A stretch of DNA of 64,000 bases from positions 434,001-498,000 of the forward strand of contig JBJLEF010000004.1 of assembly GCA_045565995.1 (NCBI GenBank). Direction: 5' to 3'. The notes beneath the pieces are model-generated. The model did not search any database, was not told where the DNA came from, and saw only the letters and a list, made by a program, of their open reading frames with translations. Within the stretch, counting starts at the first letter, position 1. The number at the start of each line of letters is the position of its first letter. Positions 1 to 9,770 of the stretch are shown here, one piece after another. The position numbers and the translations under genes are program-made. The DNA is from UBA721 sp002705165. GTDB lineage: Bacteria; Planctomycetota; Planctomycetia; Pirellulales; Pirellulaceae.

Positions 1-2
1 GA

Positions 3-1370
3 ATCGGCGGTTGGGCTTTACGTAACCTGATCAACGAAGACCATGCACTCGTAGCCAGCGACAACTCCGGCTCGCTAACTTCCAGGACACCCCACTTTAG
101 CGCCTCTGCCAAGTCGGTTATTTTCATCTTTGCCTACGGCGGTCCCAGCCAAGTCGATATGTTCGACTATAAGCCCGCTTTGACAAAATGGCACGGGAAG
201 TCGATTCCGGTTTTTGAAAAGGACGACGCGTTCAACATCACCACTAAAGACACAGCGATGATGAGCCCCTACAGCTTTTCGCGGCACGGGGAATCAGGGC
301 TGTATTTTTCAGAACTGCTTCCGGAGATTGCGAATTGTGCCGATGACATCTGCCTAATGAATTCACTTCACTGCGAATCTAACAACCATGCCCCGGCATT
401 ATTCCAGATGAATACCGGTTTCATTCTGGCCGGGAGACCAAGCATGGGTTCCTGGGCCAGTTACGGTCTGGGTTCCGAGAACTCATCCCTGCCGTCTTTT
501 GTCGTAATGTGGGATCACCGGGGTGGACCTATCGGTGGGGCGCAAAACTGGACCTCCGGTTTTCTCCCAGCAGCCTATCAAGGTACACCGTTGCGAAGTG
601 TTGGACAGCCGATTGTTGACCTACATCCGGACCAAAGTCTTAAACCAGGTCAGCAGGAACTACGCCTTCGTATGCTACGACGACTCAACGAACGGTTTGT
701 GGATAAGAATCCTCTGGAGCAGGAACTCGCAGCCCGGATTGAATCCTATGAGCTCGCCTATAAAATGCAGTTTGCCGCTCCCGAAGTCGTCGATTTGACG
801 CAGGAGACCAGTGAAACCAAGGACCTTTATGGTCTTAATCGTCCCATCAGCTCGTACTTTGGTAAACAGTGTCTATTGGCTCGTCGCATGGTGGAAAAAG
901 GCGTTCGCTTTGTGCAGATTTATTCCGGCGGGGCTGATCAGCAGTTAAGTTGGGACGCCCATAGCGGCCTGAGAAACAATCTGGAGCAACACTGCCCGGA
1001 AGTTGACAGACCAATTGCCGGCCTGTTGAAAGATCTAAAACGACGAGGCCTGCTGGAAGAAACGCTTGTTATCTTTGGTGGCGAATTCGGCAGAATGCCG
1101 ACCAATCAAGGTACCATCGGCCGGGATCATAACCCAAGAGGATTCACCATGATGCTCGCGGGCGGGGGCGTGAAAGGTGGTATGACCTATGGAGCGACAG
1201 ATGAATTTGGTTACGCTGCTGAAAAAGACCCTGTCTCAATCAATGACTTCCATGCAACTTGCCTACACTTACTCGGCATGGATCATGAACAACTTACTTT
1301 CCACCACCGTTCCCGTGACATGCGACTAACTGATGTCAGCGGAACCGTCGTACATGACGTCATTTCTTAG
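3..1370 (+). CDS. DUF1501 family exported protein, 5-prime end outside window
   Basis: The reading frame is open from base 3, so the start and export signal lie before the window; the first internal ATG is at 159, but conserved sequence (FAYGGPSQVDMF) begins before it. DUF1501 proteins resemble the alkaline phosphatase/sulfatase superfamily. Visible family marks are the GGPSQVD motif, GGEFGRMP, the GRDHNPRGF metal-site-like motif, LAGGGVKGG, and the C-terminal INDFHATCLHLLGMDH block. The substrate is unknown. Such genes usually sit downstream of a PSD1 cytochrome gene, which would be outside this window. It converges on the isomerase gene, with the 3-prime ends overlapping by 11 bases. The family call is firm; a biochemical role cannot be given. 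Confidence 0.9.
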   Translation: MGGWALRNLINEDHALVASDNSGSLTSRTPHFSASAKSVIFIFAYGGPSQVDMFDYKPALTKWHGKSIPVFEKDDAFNITTKDTAMMSPYSFSRHGESGLYFSELLPEIANCADDICLMNSLHCESNNHAPALFQMNTGFILAGRPSMGSWASYGLGSENSSLPSFVVMWDHRGGPIGGAQNWTSGFLPAAYQGTPLRSVGQPIVDLHPDQSLKPGQQELRLRMLRRLNERFVDKNPLEQELAARIESYELAYKMQFAAPEVVDLTQETSETKDLYGLNRPISSYFGKQCLLARRMVEKGVRFVQIYSGGADQQLSWDAHSGLRNNLEQHCPEVDRPIAGLLKDLKRRGLLEETLVIFGGEFGRMPTNQGTIGRDHNPRGFTMMLAGGGVKGGMTYGATDEFGYAAEKDPVSINDFHATCLHLLGMDHEQLTFHHRSRDMRLTDVSGTVVHDVIS

Positions 1371-2292
1371 ATGTAGAAGGCGACACGAATGGCCTTAGAT
1401 GCGCGTAGCTTTTTTCTAATGCAACAAGTCGGGACTCAAGTGAGTCCTCGTAATCACGATCTTCGACTTCCACACAAATAGCTCCGTCATATCCAACATC
1501 ACGGACGACATCCATAAAACTTTTCCAATCGATGTCGCCGGTCCCCGGCAACTTCGGGGAATGATATTCCAGAGGAGTTGCCAAAATTCCGACCTGATCA
1601 AGTTTCTCCTGGTCAATAGACAGGTCTTTAGCATGCAGATGAAAAATCCGGTCTGAAAACTCATGCATGGGTGCCAAATGATCCATTTGCAGCCAAACCG
1701 GGTGTGATGGGTCATAATTCAGCCCAATGGATGGTGACCCAAGGTCCTCAAACATGCGACGCCAAATCGCGGGACTATGAGCAAGATTCTTACCCCCAGG
1801 CCATTCATCTTCTGTGAAAATCATTGGGCAGTTCTCAATCCCAATGAGGACCCCCTTATTTTCTGCGTGTTCGACAATTGGCTTCCATGTCTCCAGAAAC
1901 CGCGGCCAGTTGTTCTCGACCGATTGAGTCCAGTCACGACCAATAAATGTATTCATGACACTTATGTCAAGAAGCTCGCAGGCATCAATGACACGATAAA
2001 TTTGGCTCACTGCGGTTTCCGCATCCTCCGCATCCGGTGATAACGCATTGGGATAATATCCCAAGCCACTAATCGACACACCTGTCCGTTCGATCAGCGA
2101 GCGAATGTTTGCGATGCCGATACTGTCCAGTGAGTTAACGTCTATATGAGTAACGCCGGCATAACGGCGATCCGCCTTGCCAACCGGCCAGCACATGACC
2201 TCTACACATTCGTACCCGATTCGCTGTGCTGTTTCGAATACCTCCTCAAGATTCAACTCCGGGATAATCGCGCTGACAAAACCTAATTTCAT
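1360..2292 (-). CDS. Sugar phosphate isomerase/epimerase (xylose isomerase-like TIM barrel)
   Basis: This 310-residue protein matches the AP-endonuclease-2/xylose-isomerase TIM-barrel family, which isomerises or epimerises sugars using divalent metal. Candidate metal or catalytic residues are Glu153 in GIENCPM, Asp194 and His197 in NYDPSHPVW, His218/His220 in FHLHAKD, and Glu275/Glu277 in CVEVED. No signal peptide is visible, so it is probably cytoplasmic. It starts three bases after the stop of the Gfo/Idh/MocA oxidoreductase gene, so the two are very likely co-transcribed and act on the same sugar or inositol-like substrate. That pairing is common in planctomycete sugar catabolism. The exact substrate cannot be read from the sequence. 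Confidence 0.85.
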   Translation of the reverse strand: MKLGFVSAIIPELNLEEVFETAQRIGYECVEVMCWPVGKADRRYAGVTHIDVNSLDSIGIANIRSLIERTGVSISGLGYYPNALSPDAEDAETAVSQIYRVIDACELLDISVMNTFIGRDWTQSVENNWPRFLETWKPIVEHAENKGVLIGIENCPMIFTEDEWPGGKNLAHSPAIWRRMFEDLGSPSIGLNYDPSHPVWLQMDHLAPMHEFSDRIFHLHAKDLSIDQEKLDQVGILATPLEYHSPKLPGTGDIDWKSFMDVVRDVGYDGAICVEVEDRDYEDSLESRLVALEKSYAHLRPFVSPSTSKK

Positions 2293-2295
2293 CGT

Positions 2296-3450
2296 TTACT
2301 CTCCTACTGATACCCACGATTGCTTCTGATGACTTGCCAGGATGGCCTCGCAGAGCATCACTTCCCGATGCCCATCGGAAAACGTGGCGTATGACGGGGA
2401 TGCCCGCCAATCATTCGCTGCGATATACCCATAAAACGCGCGAAAACATTGCTTAAAGGAATCTGCATAGCCTTCATTGTGACCGCCCGGATATGATGCC
2501 ACTGCTGCGGCGGCGGGAGATAACAGAGCAGGGTCCCGAATTAAACGCTGATTTGGCTTATTTCGATGGCCAATCCATAGCTCGTTTCCCTGCTCACTGT
2601 TCCACGACAGAGTAGACTGAGTACCGGCAATTTCAAACTGCAGGCAATTTTTTCTGCCAGGCATTACTTGTGACACAAAAACACTGCCCCTCGCTCCCCC
2701 TTTGAACTTTAGTAGGATCGCGCCGTAATCTTCGGTAAGAATGTCCACGTCCTGTGATTGTCTTTCTTCCACAGAATCTTCGCTAAACGTTTCCACTTCT
2801 CCAACGGGCCTGCGACGCACATCAAAAACCGTTTTTAAGTCCGCACAAACAGCCTCGACTTCTAAGCCGGTAAGCGTCATCATCAGATCAAACCAGTGGG
2901 TTCCGATATCTGCAACTGCCCGCAACTGCCCGCCTTCGTCTGCCAAAACTCGCCAATTATAATCTGTAGGTTTAGACAACCAGTCCTGCGTATAACTCCC
3001 TGTAATGTGCAACACTTCTCCCAGGTCACCCGCAGTGATCATTTCACGCGCTTCTATGCATAACGGATAACCGCGGATGTTGTAGTTGACGCCCGCAGCC
3101 AGCTCCGGATAAGCGGCTGACAATTCCACCAACGCAGCAGATTCTTTCGAATTCATCGCCAAAGGCTTTTCACACAAGACGTGTTTTCCCGCTTCCAAAC
3201 ATGCCTTCACCATCTGGAAATGCAAGTGATTAGGAGTACCGATATGGACACTCGTTACCTTCTCGTCAACAAGTAACTGGGGAAGGTCTTGATATCCGCG
3301 TTCGATATGAAGATCTTTAGCGGCCTCTCGAGATTTCTCTGGGGTCGAGCCAAGGATACCCACAATCGGCAGATTGCATCGCCGTAACGCCTCCGCATGC
3401 ACCCAGCCCATAAAACCGGTGCCAATAATTGCGACTCCTGGAACCCGCAT
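2296..3450 (-). CDS. Gfo/Idh/MocA family NAD(P)-dependent oxidoreductase
   Basis: The 384-residue protein opens with a Rossmann nucleotide-binding fingerprint (VAIIGTGFMG, about residues 6-15). It has the family lysine motif CEKPLAMN near residue 155, followed by the beta-sheet substrate domain typical of glucose-fructose oxidoreductase/inositol dehydrogenase proteins. Family members oxidise or reduce sugars, inositols or sugar acids. There is no signal peptide. It is the upstream gene of a two-gene unit with the sugar isomerase/epimerase, separated by only three bases. It may belong to the same transcript as the esterase gene starting at 4737, although a 72-base gap lies between. The family call is firm and the substrate unknown. 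Confidence 0.88.
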   Translation of the reverse strand: MRVPGVAIIGTGFMGWVHAEALRRCNLPIVGILGSTPEKSREAAKDLHIERGYQDLPQLLVDEKVTSVHIGTPNHLHFQMVKACLEAGKHVLCEKPLAMNSKESAALVELSAAYPELAAGVNYNIRGYPLCIEAREMITAGDLGEVLHITGSYTQDWLSKPTDYNWRVLADEGGQLRAVADIGTHWFDLMMTLTGLEVEAVCADLKTVFDVRRRPVGEVETFSEDSVEERQSQDVDILTEDYGAILLKFKGGARGSVFVSQVMPGRKNCLQFEIAGTQSTLSWNSEQGNELWIGHRNKPNQRLIRDPALLSPAAAAVASYPGGHNEGYADSFKQCFRAFYGYIAANDWRASPSYATFSDGHREVMLCEAILASHQKQSWVSVGE

Positions 3451-3522
3451 ACAGATCTTCCTTTTATTAAAGCGATGTCCCCTAACAGCGTTTTAGAACG
3501 TCAAGGACTAATTTAAACGTCG

Positions 3523-4737
3523 CTAATTGTTCATGCAGCCTTCCATGGCCTCAGCAAACGCAGCCCCCAAACGCACAAAGAACGCACCACTACCTAAATA
3601 GTGGTAGGGGCGATCGCTACCAACTGTATCCCATTCATGAAAATGCTCGGGCCAGCCTTTTTCAAACACTGCATGGGAATAGAGTGAGTAATCCTTATAA
3701 CTTTCAACCGAAGTAACGCGACCCTTAAATTCCGCAGCCCTGGCGGCGGCTCGCTGAGCCACCGAAACAGCATTCTCGTCGACCTTCTCTTTTGTTCTAC
3801 CTGTCCCTAAAACGCCAATCACGAACGGCATTTCCGGCGCCTCATACTCAGCACGAATATCCCGGATGAAGTTAACCATATTAGCTTCGTAGTTATCACG
3901 AAACTCTGGTGAAAACTGGTCATTAAACCCCTGGAACCATACAAACCCAGCGATTTCAAAGCCGGTTCGCACATCATAATCGGGGTGATTGTCTTTCAGG
4001 TTCCCTAGTACTTCCTGGATGGCCTTATTCATCATCCGATAATTGAGGCCCGCATTCTCTCTGATCTCCTCAACATTCTCTCCCGCAAGCTCTTTTTCGT
4101 TTAGCTTGTATTGCCCGGAAGAAGGGGGGCGAAAATTGTAGTTCAGAGATTTCCCACCCCATGACGTTTTGATGATTAGGATCGGCCCGCTTATTTTCTT
4201 CGCCATTGATAAGCCAAACCCGTACTCGGGGCCAATCTTAGATGGATCAGCGCCGTAGCCAATACCAAGCTTGCCAGCTTTGTTATTACGATCAGCGATC
4301 GCATTGATGTACACGCGGTCTGAAATCCTACAGGACGAGCTTATCTGATCCTTATAAGCCTGGTGATCATCCTTCAGTGCGGCAACCTTCTTTTCTAATT
4401 CAGCTTTTTCCGCACCTTCCTCGAGGGCTTTTATCTTCGAGTTGGAGATACCGCCCGTTAGTGAATCTATGGTGCGTGCGTGTTTAAGTTGGGTCTCAAG
4501 GACATCCCGCGAAAGGCCGTCATTATTAATGACCAGATTTAGAAGTTCTTTATCGCGTGGATTATCAGACGCGTAGAGCGTCGCTATGGTATGAGCACGG
4601 GCATGGCCCACCATATTAGATTGCCCGGCAAGGATAAAGATGCTTAGTTTTTCGGCGCCAGAAACTACCGTTACACAGAAGAGAGCCGTGACGATAACAA
4701 GGCAACGTGCACTAACTTGAAACGCATTCATATTCAT
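3523..4737 (-). CDS. Secreted sialate O-acetylesterase-like (SASA/DUF303) carbohydrate esterase
   Basis: The 404-residue protein has a signal peptide (hydrophobic residues about 11-25, probable cleavage near SGA-EK). It then has the SGNH/GQSN block FILAGQSNMVGHA, where Ser40 is the likely nucleophile. Family members deacetylate polysaccharides or sialic acid. A C-terminal DRPYHYLGS segment could supply the Asp and His of the triad. Residues about 95-135 form a charged, heptad-like insertion that is not part of the usual catalytic core. It lies upstream of the oxidoreductase-isomerase pair on the same strand, consistent with release of substituted sugars outside the cytoplasm and their later catabolism. 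The activity is inferred from family. Confidence 0.82.
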   Translation of the reverse strand: MNMNAFQVSARCLVIVTALFCVTVVSGAEKLSIFILAGQSNMVGHARAHTIATLYASDNPRDKELLNLVINNDGLSRDVLETQLKHARTIDSLTGGISNSKIKALEEGAEKAELEKKVAALKDDHQAYKDQISSSCRISDRVYINAIADRNNKAGKLGIGYGADPSKIGPEYGFGLSMAKKISGPILIIKTSWGGKSLNYNFRPPSSGQYKLNEKELAGENVEEIRENAGLNYRMMNKAIQEVLGNLKDNHPDYDVRTGFEIAGFVWFQGFNDQFSPEFRDNYEANMVNFIRDIRAEYEAPEMPFVIGVLGTGRTKEKVDENAVSVAQRAAARAAEFKGRVTSVESYKDYSLYSHAVFEKGWPEHFHEWDTVGSDRPYHYLGSGAFFVRLGAAFAEAMEGCMNN

Positions 4738-4888
4738 CTGTCTTTCTTTCCTGATACTGTGATCACATCGTATTCAAAACAAATCTTAACAAGGTCTCCC
4801 ATCCTCCACCTAATAAGCAAAGGACGGCTATCGCTCACATTCACGGATGTCTTGATTCATCTTCAACTGCAAACCAACCAGTTCCCCA

Positions 4889-6444
4889 TCATACGCGTTC
4901 GGCACCAGGGCGTCCGGCCTGCACGATAAAGCTAGCTTTCTTTACCAATGGCGAATTAGGTTTATCTACAAAGGGCGTAACTCGGAAATGCGAGGTCCAG
5001 CTATCAGGTCGCAGGTCGCAAGTCACGTAGCCGCGATTGGAGTTATACCACTTAACGAAATCGTTCTGGCTGGCTGCGCGTTCATATTCCTCTATATAGT
5101 TCCCACCATTACCACTTGAACTCATCGAGGACCCAACGAACTCAGTACCTACGATCGGGGACCCGTCCCGACCGGAATCCAGCATTAGATCATTGACCCA
5201 ATTCACGTGAATATCTCCAGTCAACACAACCGGATTCGGGATTTTTCGTTCGTGAAAGAACTTTAACAGACGACGCCGGCTCACTTCATAACCTGGCCAT
5301 TGGTCCATGCTATACCGGGCTTCCTTCTCATCTCCGCGATTAAGATCCGCCATCATCACTTGTTGGGCAAGAACGTTCCAGGTGCTCTCCGATCCAGTCA
5401 AACCTGACATCAGCCACTGCTCCTGCTTAGACCCAAGGATGGTTCCATTTTGATCGATCGCTTTTCCGATCTTCGGTTTTTGGCCATCTCCATTCGGCTG
5501 GTCTGTTCGATATTGACGGGTATCGAGAACAAAGAAATTAGCCAATCTGCCGTACTGACATTTTCGATAGAGCGTCATGTCCGGTCCCTGCGGAAAAGCC
5601 CTTCGTCGAAGCGGCATGAATTCATAGTACGCCTGATAGGCATTCATGCGGCGGGTGAGGAAAGCCTCCGGCGAAATACCTTCTTCCTCAGATACCAAGT
5701 CGGCATAGTTATTATCGAACTCATGATCGTCCCATGTTACAAGCCAAGGAAATAAACGATGTGCATTCTTTAGCGACTCATCCAGACGATATTGAGAATA
5801 GCGCTGACGGTAATTGGCGAGACTCTCAATTTCTTTTCCCAAGTGCTTCCTGACGCGGTTGTCCACTCCGCCGTATTCATAAATGTAGTCACCCAAATGG
5901 ACCACCAAGTCGAGATCCTCTTCGACCATATGCGGGTAGCCATTGAAATAGCCTGATTCGTAATGTTGACATGAAGTGAACGCGAATTGCATTCTTTGTG
6001 GCATGACGTGTTTTTCAGGCGTAGTCCGGGTCCGACCGGTACGGGGCTCGTCTCTGAGCCAGCGTGAAAACGGTAGAAGTACCAGCGATCGGGCTCGAGC
6101 CCTTCGACTTCCACGTGCACTGAATGCCCCAGTTGCGGCACTGCCAGCGCAGTACCCTTATTGGCAATCGACTTAAAACTTTCGTCGTGAGCGACCTCCC
6201 ACTTCACTTCAATCGCAGTGCTTAAAGTAACCTCACCAATCAACGGTGACTCTGAAAGCCGTGTCCAGATCACGACGCCATCCGGCTCCGGATCCCCGGA
6301 GGCGACACCTAAGGTGAACGGATTTTGTTTGAAGACAGGATTCTTCTCAACGTATCCATCCACGCGACTAGCCAAAGTAGGTATGGCGGATACTGCGGCC
6401 ATGTACTGCATGAATTGCCGGCGTTCAATTCCATATCGCTTCAC
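4889..6444 (-). pseudogene. PhoD-like alkaline phosphatase, interrupted by one frameshift
   Basis: Two overlapping minus-strand frames together make one PhoD-family protein of about 515 residues. The first (from 6444) carries a twin-arginine-like leader (ERRQFMQY) and the PhoD N-terminal domain (LGVASGDPEPDGVVIWTRL). The second continues with the metallophosphatase core (FTSCQHYESGYF, HLGDYIYEYGG, TWDDHEFDNNYAD, LTGDIHVNW). The family joint, SPV followed by GRTRT, falls where the frame changes, at about 6036-6045. One base gained or lost there restores continuity. PhoD enzymes are exported phosphodiesterases/phosphomonoesterases for phosphate scavenging. Because all later motifs are intact, this may be a very recent mutation or a consensus error. 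Initiation at the internal ATG at 6004 would yield a leaderless core. Confidence 0.85.
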
Positions 6445-6536
6445 GTTAAACTTCTCCGTTCAATTGTCGTACCAACAACGCATCACTTGCGTCATCCTAT
6501 TCATAACACGCCAACATCATCGCTGGACGAATGTTA

Positions 6537-7463
6537 TCACGCATCCCAAACGTACGATGCCTGCTTCCGGTGGCCCTCGATTTTAACTGTCCCGTTGGCG
6601 AAGACAGAGATCATACTAAAGCCATTGCTATCCTCATAACTGCCTTCGACCATAGCAACCATCGTACAATAATGGATCCCGCCAATGAGCTGATGTTCAT
6701 TTTTATGGCTATGCCCCTGGAACACGGCTAACACCTTTGTCGATGCCTCCATAATGGATCGCACAACGCCAGCATTTTTGGCGCTATAAACACCCGATTC
6801 ATCTAAACGCTGGTGGGTGAAGACAATCGAAGGAAGCTCCGTTCCCGCCAAGTCTTTTTGTAACCATTCGACTTCCTCAGCGGCGATATTAGGATCAGTC
6901 CAGTCAAAGTTTTTGCGTTGATAAGGTTTGCCATCCGATCTGAAGCAGGCGTCAAGCACCACAAAATGGACACCGTTTGTATCGAATGAATAGTACGACT
7001 TTTCCTGCCCCACCCCCTTGAGAAATTCACTTTTAGTTAACGTGTCAACACAGTGATTTCCTAAAACAAAATGCTTGGGGCAATCGATAGTCTTTAACTC
7101 TTTGACAATACGCGTTAGATAGCTCAGCTCGGTGGTTACGTCCGCTGCAGCATCAATCAGGTCGCCGAGACAAACAAGAAATCCCGGCTTTGTTTTTTCG
7201 AACACGGATCTCGCCTCGATCAGCTTTGGAATCGACTCACGGTAGTGCCGACTGCCGGCGGTGTCTTTGTCCGCATAATGCAAGTCCGTAATAATCGAAA
7301 AACGCAAGGGTGCAAGATCTACAGCCGCTTTGCATGGAGGTGCAAACGTCAAACCCGCTAAAAGTAAAATCGATCCATCCCGAAGGAAAGCCCTCCGACC
7401 GGCTTCATCAGTTCCTATCGTTTCCACTAACTCACGACCGATGGTTCGCGAATCTGTTTTCAT
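6537..7463 (-). CDS. Exported calcineurin-like metallophosphoesterase
   Basis: The protein has the complete metallophosphoesterase motif set: TDLHYAD, CLGDLIDA, LGNHC, FTHQRLD and GHSHKNEH, which together bind two metal ions. Near the N-terminus GRRAFLRDG followed by a hydrophobic stretch and APPCKA looks like a twin-arginine signal. I chose the ATG at 7463 because AGAGGA lies six bases upstream of it; an in-frame ATG at 7496 has a poorer site and would add eleven residues. It follows the same strand as the phoD-like gene (about 90 bases between), so both may serve phosphate ester hydrolysis outside the cytoplasm. The substrate is unknown. Confidence 0.85.
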   Translation of the reverse strand: MKTDSRTIGRELVETIGTDEAGRRAFLRDGSILLLAGLTFAPPCKAAVDLAPLRFSIITDLHYADKDTAGSRHYRESIPKLIEARSVFEKTKPGFLVCLGDLIDAAADVTTELSYLTRIVKELKTIDCPKHFVLGNHCVDTLTKSEFLKGVGQEKSYYSFDTNGVHFVVLDACFRSDGKPYQRKNFDWTDPNIAAEEVEWLQKDLAGTELPSIVFTHQRLDESGVYSAKNAGVVRSIMEASTKVLAVFQGHSHKNEHQLIGGIHYCTMVAMVEGSYEDSNGFSMISVFANGTVKIEGHRKQASYVWDA

Positions 7464-7727
7464 AGTCGGTCCTCTGGGGATTGAAATATCTCTCATGCAA
7501 GTCTGATCCGTACGATTCCGTGTGGTATCCAGTTACATATTAACGAGTTTGAGCGAATACACGCAAATCTCTGAAGCCTGGGGGTTACCCCCCGCTGACT
7601 ACTACTCGAGGGTATCATCTGGCGGAGAAATGTTACAATGGACCAACACTAAACTACTACAGCTTCCCTGAATTTGGGCCGGCCACTATCTCACTGGTTT
7701 TTTCTATCTAGAGGACATCGCTCGATT

Positions 7728-9767
7728 ATGTACCTTCGCTGGATACTCCTAATATTTTTGGTCACACTTTGTCTAAGAGATCGGTCTTGTGTTGCTAATC
7801 AAAGCCTGACTCACTTACGGAATGGCGATCGCGAATGGGCCAGTTTCCCAGTCGACGCGGATGGAACCTCATTAACTCATTCGTTTACGATCTCCAGCGA
7901 GGAAATACCAAAATCAGTTTCACTTCAACAAATCGACGTGAAACAACAATGGTCGATTGCTATTAACGGAAGGTCTTTGGGGCGACTGGTACGTGATGAG
8001 AACCATCAAACAATTGTCTTGGATATTCCAGCAGGCCTAATACAGCTTGGCAATAATTCCCTAACTGTAACTCAGGTCAGCAATACTACGCCCGACGACA
8101 TCTACGTTGGAGCCATTCGCTTTCATCCAATATCACGAGCCGACTATTTAAGCCAGTGTACAGTTCCAGTTAGCGTAACTAACAAAGAAACTCGTCAACT
8201 TACCCCCTGCCGTATCACGGTGATCAACTCTGATGGCGCCCTGATGTCCGTTGGAAATATTTCTAACGAAACCACGGCTGTTCGGGCCGGGGTGATCTAC
8301 ACTAGCACTGGCCAAGTCAACGTCAAACTACCGCCTGGAAGGTACGGGATCATTGCCGGAAGGGGCGTCGAATGGGGTATTGATTCCGTACAGATAACTG
8401 CCTCACCGGAGTCCGCTGCTCCTAACCACCTAAGAATTAGGCGAGAGGTCAATACGCGAGGTTTTGTCAGTTGCGATACTCATGTACACACTCTCACTCA
8501 TTCGCGGCATGGAGATGCAACGCTGGATGAGCGGATGGTAACCATCGTTGGCGAGGGGATTGAGTTGCCGATTGCAACCGATCACAATTTGCACATCGAC
8601 TATGAACCGCGGATGAAAGAATTAAACCTCCAAGGTTACTTCACTCCTGTGATCGGAAATGAAGTGACGACACCCACAGGTCATTTCAATATCTTCCCGA
8701 TTCCCAATGGCGCGCCTCTCCCCGACCACACATCGAAGTCGTGGGGCGACACCATTCACTCTATAAAGACACAAACAGGCGCGAAGGTCATCATTCTTAA
8801 TCATGCGCGGGATATACACAGTGGTGTCACGCCATTCGGCTCGGAACGCCATCTTTCATTAACTGGCCATAGTTTTGGAAACGGTGGCTTTTCCGCAAAC
8901 GCGATGGAGCTAATTAATTCAGGAGCAACTCAGACGGATGTGATGCAACTTTATCGAGATTGGTTTGGTCTTCTCAATCGTGGTCTTCATGTGACCGGGA
9001 TAGGTTGCAGCGATTCACATGATGTCGCCAGGCACTTCATCGGTCAGGGTCGAACCTATGTCCGCACCAACGATGAGGATCCGGGACAGATCAATATCCA
9101 TGAGGCTGTCGATGCTCTCGTTCTAGGCAAAACCAATATTAGTTATGGTTTATTTACTACCATGTCGGTCAATGAACATTTTCATGCGGGCGATCTGGCT
9201 ACCGGCCCTAGCGCATTTGTAGCTGAGATTAAGGTCCAGGGTCCCGGTTGGGTTCTAGCGACACAGTTGGAGCTTTATTTAAACGGTCGTCTTATGAAAA
9301 CAATCCGGATCCCCCGAGGTGAAAGAGCGGGAGTGAAATGGGCGGGACGTATACGCCTCGAGGAGCGCAATAAAGACGCGTATATAGTCGCGATAGCTAG
9401 AGGGGAGGGTGTGGACTCGCTGCACTGGCCAACCGCAAAACCATACCAACCAAAGGGGATAACCTTTCAACCCTATACGATTGGATCAACAGGGGTAATT
9501 AAGCTCGATGGGGACCGCGACAGCAAGTATTCGTCGGCCCGGGATTATGCCGAACAGATTGTAAAAACGAACCCGTCCTTAAAAAGCATGATCCATGCTC
9601 TAAGGGAGTATGATGTGGCCGTGGCGAGCCAAACCGCTGAATTGCTCGACAATGGCGGCTTGGAGCTAACCGACGACGATCTAACAACCTGCCTTATGAA
9701 TGCCACGCCCCAGGCACGTCTTGGTTTTACGCTCTACAAGCGTTCTAAAATCAGGTCCGCACACTGA
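7728..9767 (+). CDS. CehA/McbA family PHP-domain metallohydrolase, exported
   Basis: This protein of about 679 residues begins with a signal-like segment (YLRWILLIFLVTLCL). After a beta-rich N-terminal half it carries a PHP-type metallohydrolase domain starting near residue 250 (CDTHVHTLTH, IATDHNLHID, IGNEVTTPTGHFN, ILNHARD, GCSDSHD). These His/Asp clusters bind the catalytic metals. The CehA/McbA family includes carbaryl and related ester or amide hydrolases, but most planctomycete members are uncharacterised. The ATG at 7728 was preferred over a TTG at 7674 because it starts directly at the signal peptide, and GAGGA lies about 12 bases upstream. Its 3-prime end is three bases from the convergent esterase gene. 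Confidence 0.82.
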   Translation: MYLRWILLIFLVTLCLRDRSCVANQSLTHLRNGDREWASFPVDADGTSLTHSFTISSEEIPKSVSLQQIDVKQQWSIAINGRSLGRLVRDENHQTIVLDIPAGLIQLGNNSLTVTQVSNTTPDDIYVGAIRFHPISRADYLSQCTVPVSVTNKETRQLTPCRITVINSDGALMSVGNISNETTAVRAGVIYTSTGQVNVKLPPGRYGIIAGRGVEWGIDSVQITASPESAAPNHLRIRREVNTRGFVSCDTHVHTLTHSRHGDATLDERMVTIVGEGIELPIATDHNLHIDYEPRMKELNLQGYFTPVIGNEVTTPTGHFNIFPIPNGAPLPDHTSKSWGDTIHSIKTQTGAKVIILNHARDIHSGVTPFGSERHLSLTGHSFGNGGFSANAMELINSGATQTDVMQLYRDWFGLLNRGLHVTGIGCSDSHDVARHFIGQGRTYVRTNDEDPGQINIHEAVDALVLGKTNISYGLFTTMSVNEHFHAGDLATGPSAFVAEIKVQGPGWVLATQLELYLNGRLMKTIRIPRGERAGVKWAGRIRLEERNKDAYIVAIARGEGVDSLHWPTAKPYQPKGITFQPYTIGSTGVIKLDGDRDSKYSSARDYAEQIVKTNPSLKSMIHALREYDVAVASQTAELLDNGGLELTDDDLTTCLMNATPQARLGFTLYKRSKIRSAH

Positions 9768-9770
9768 TCG

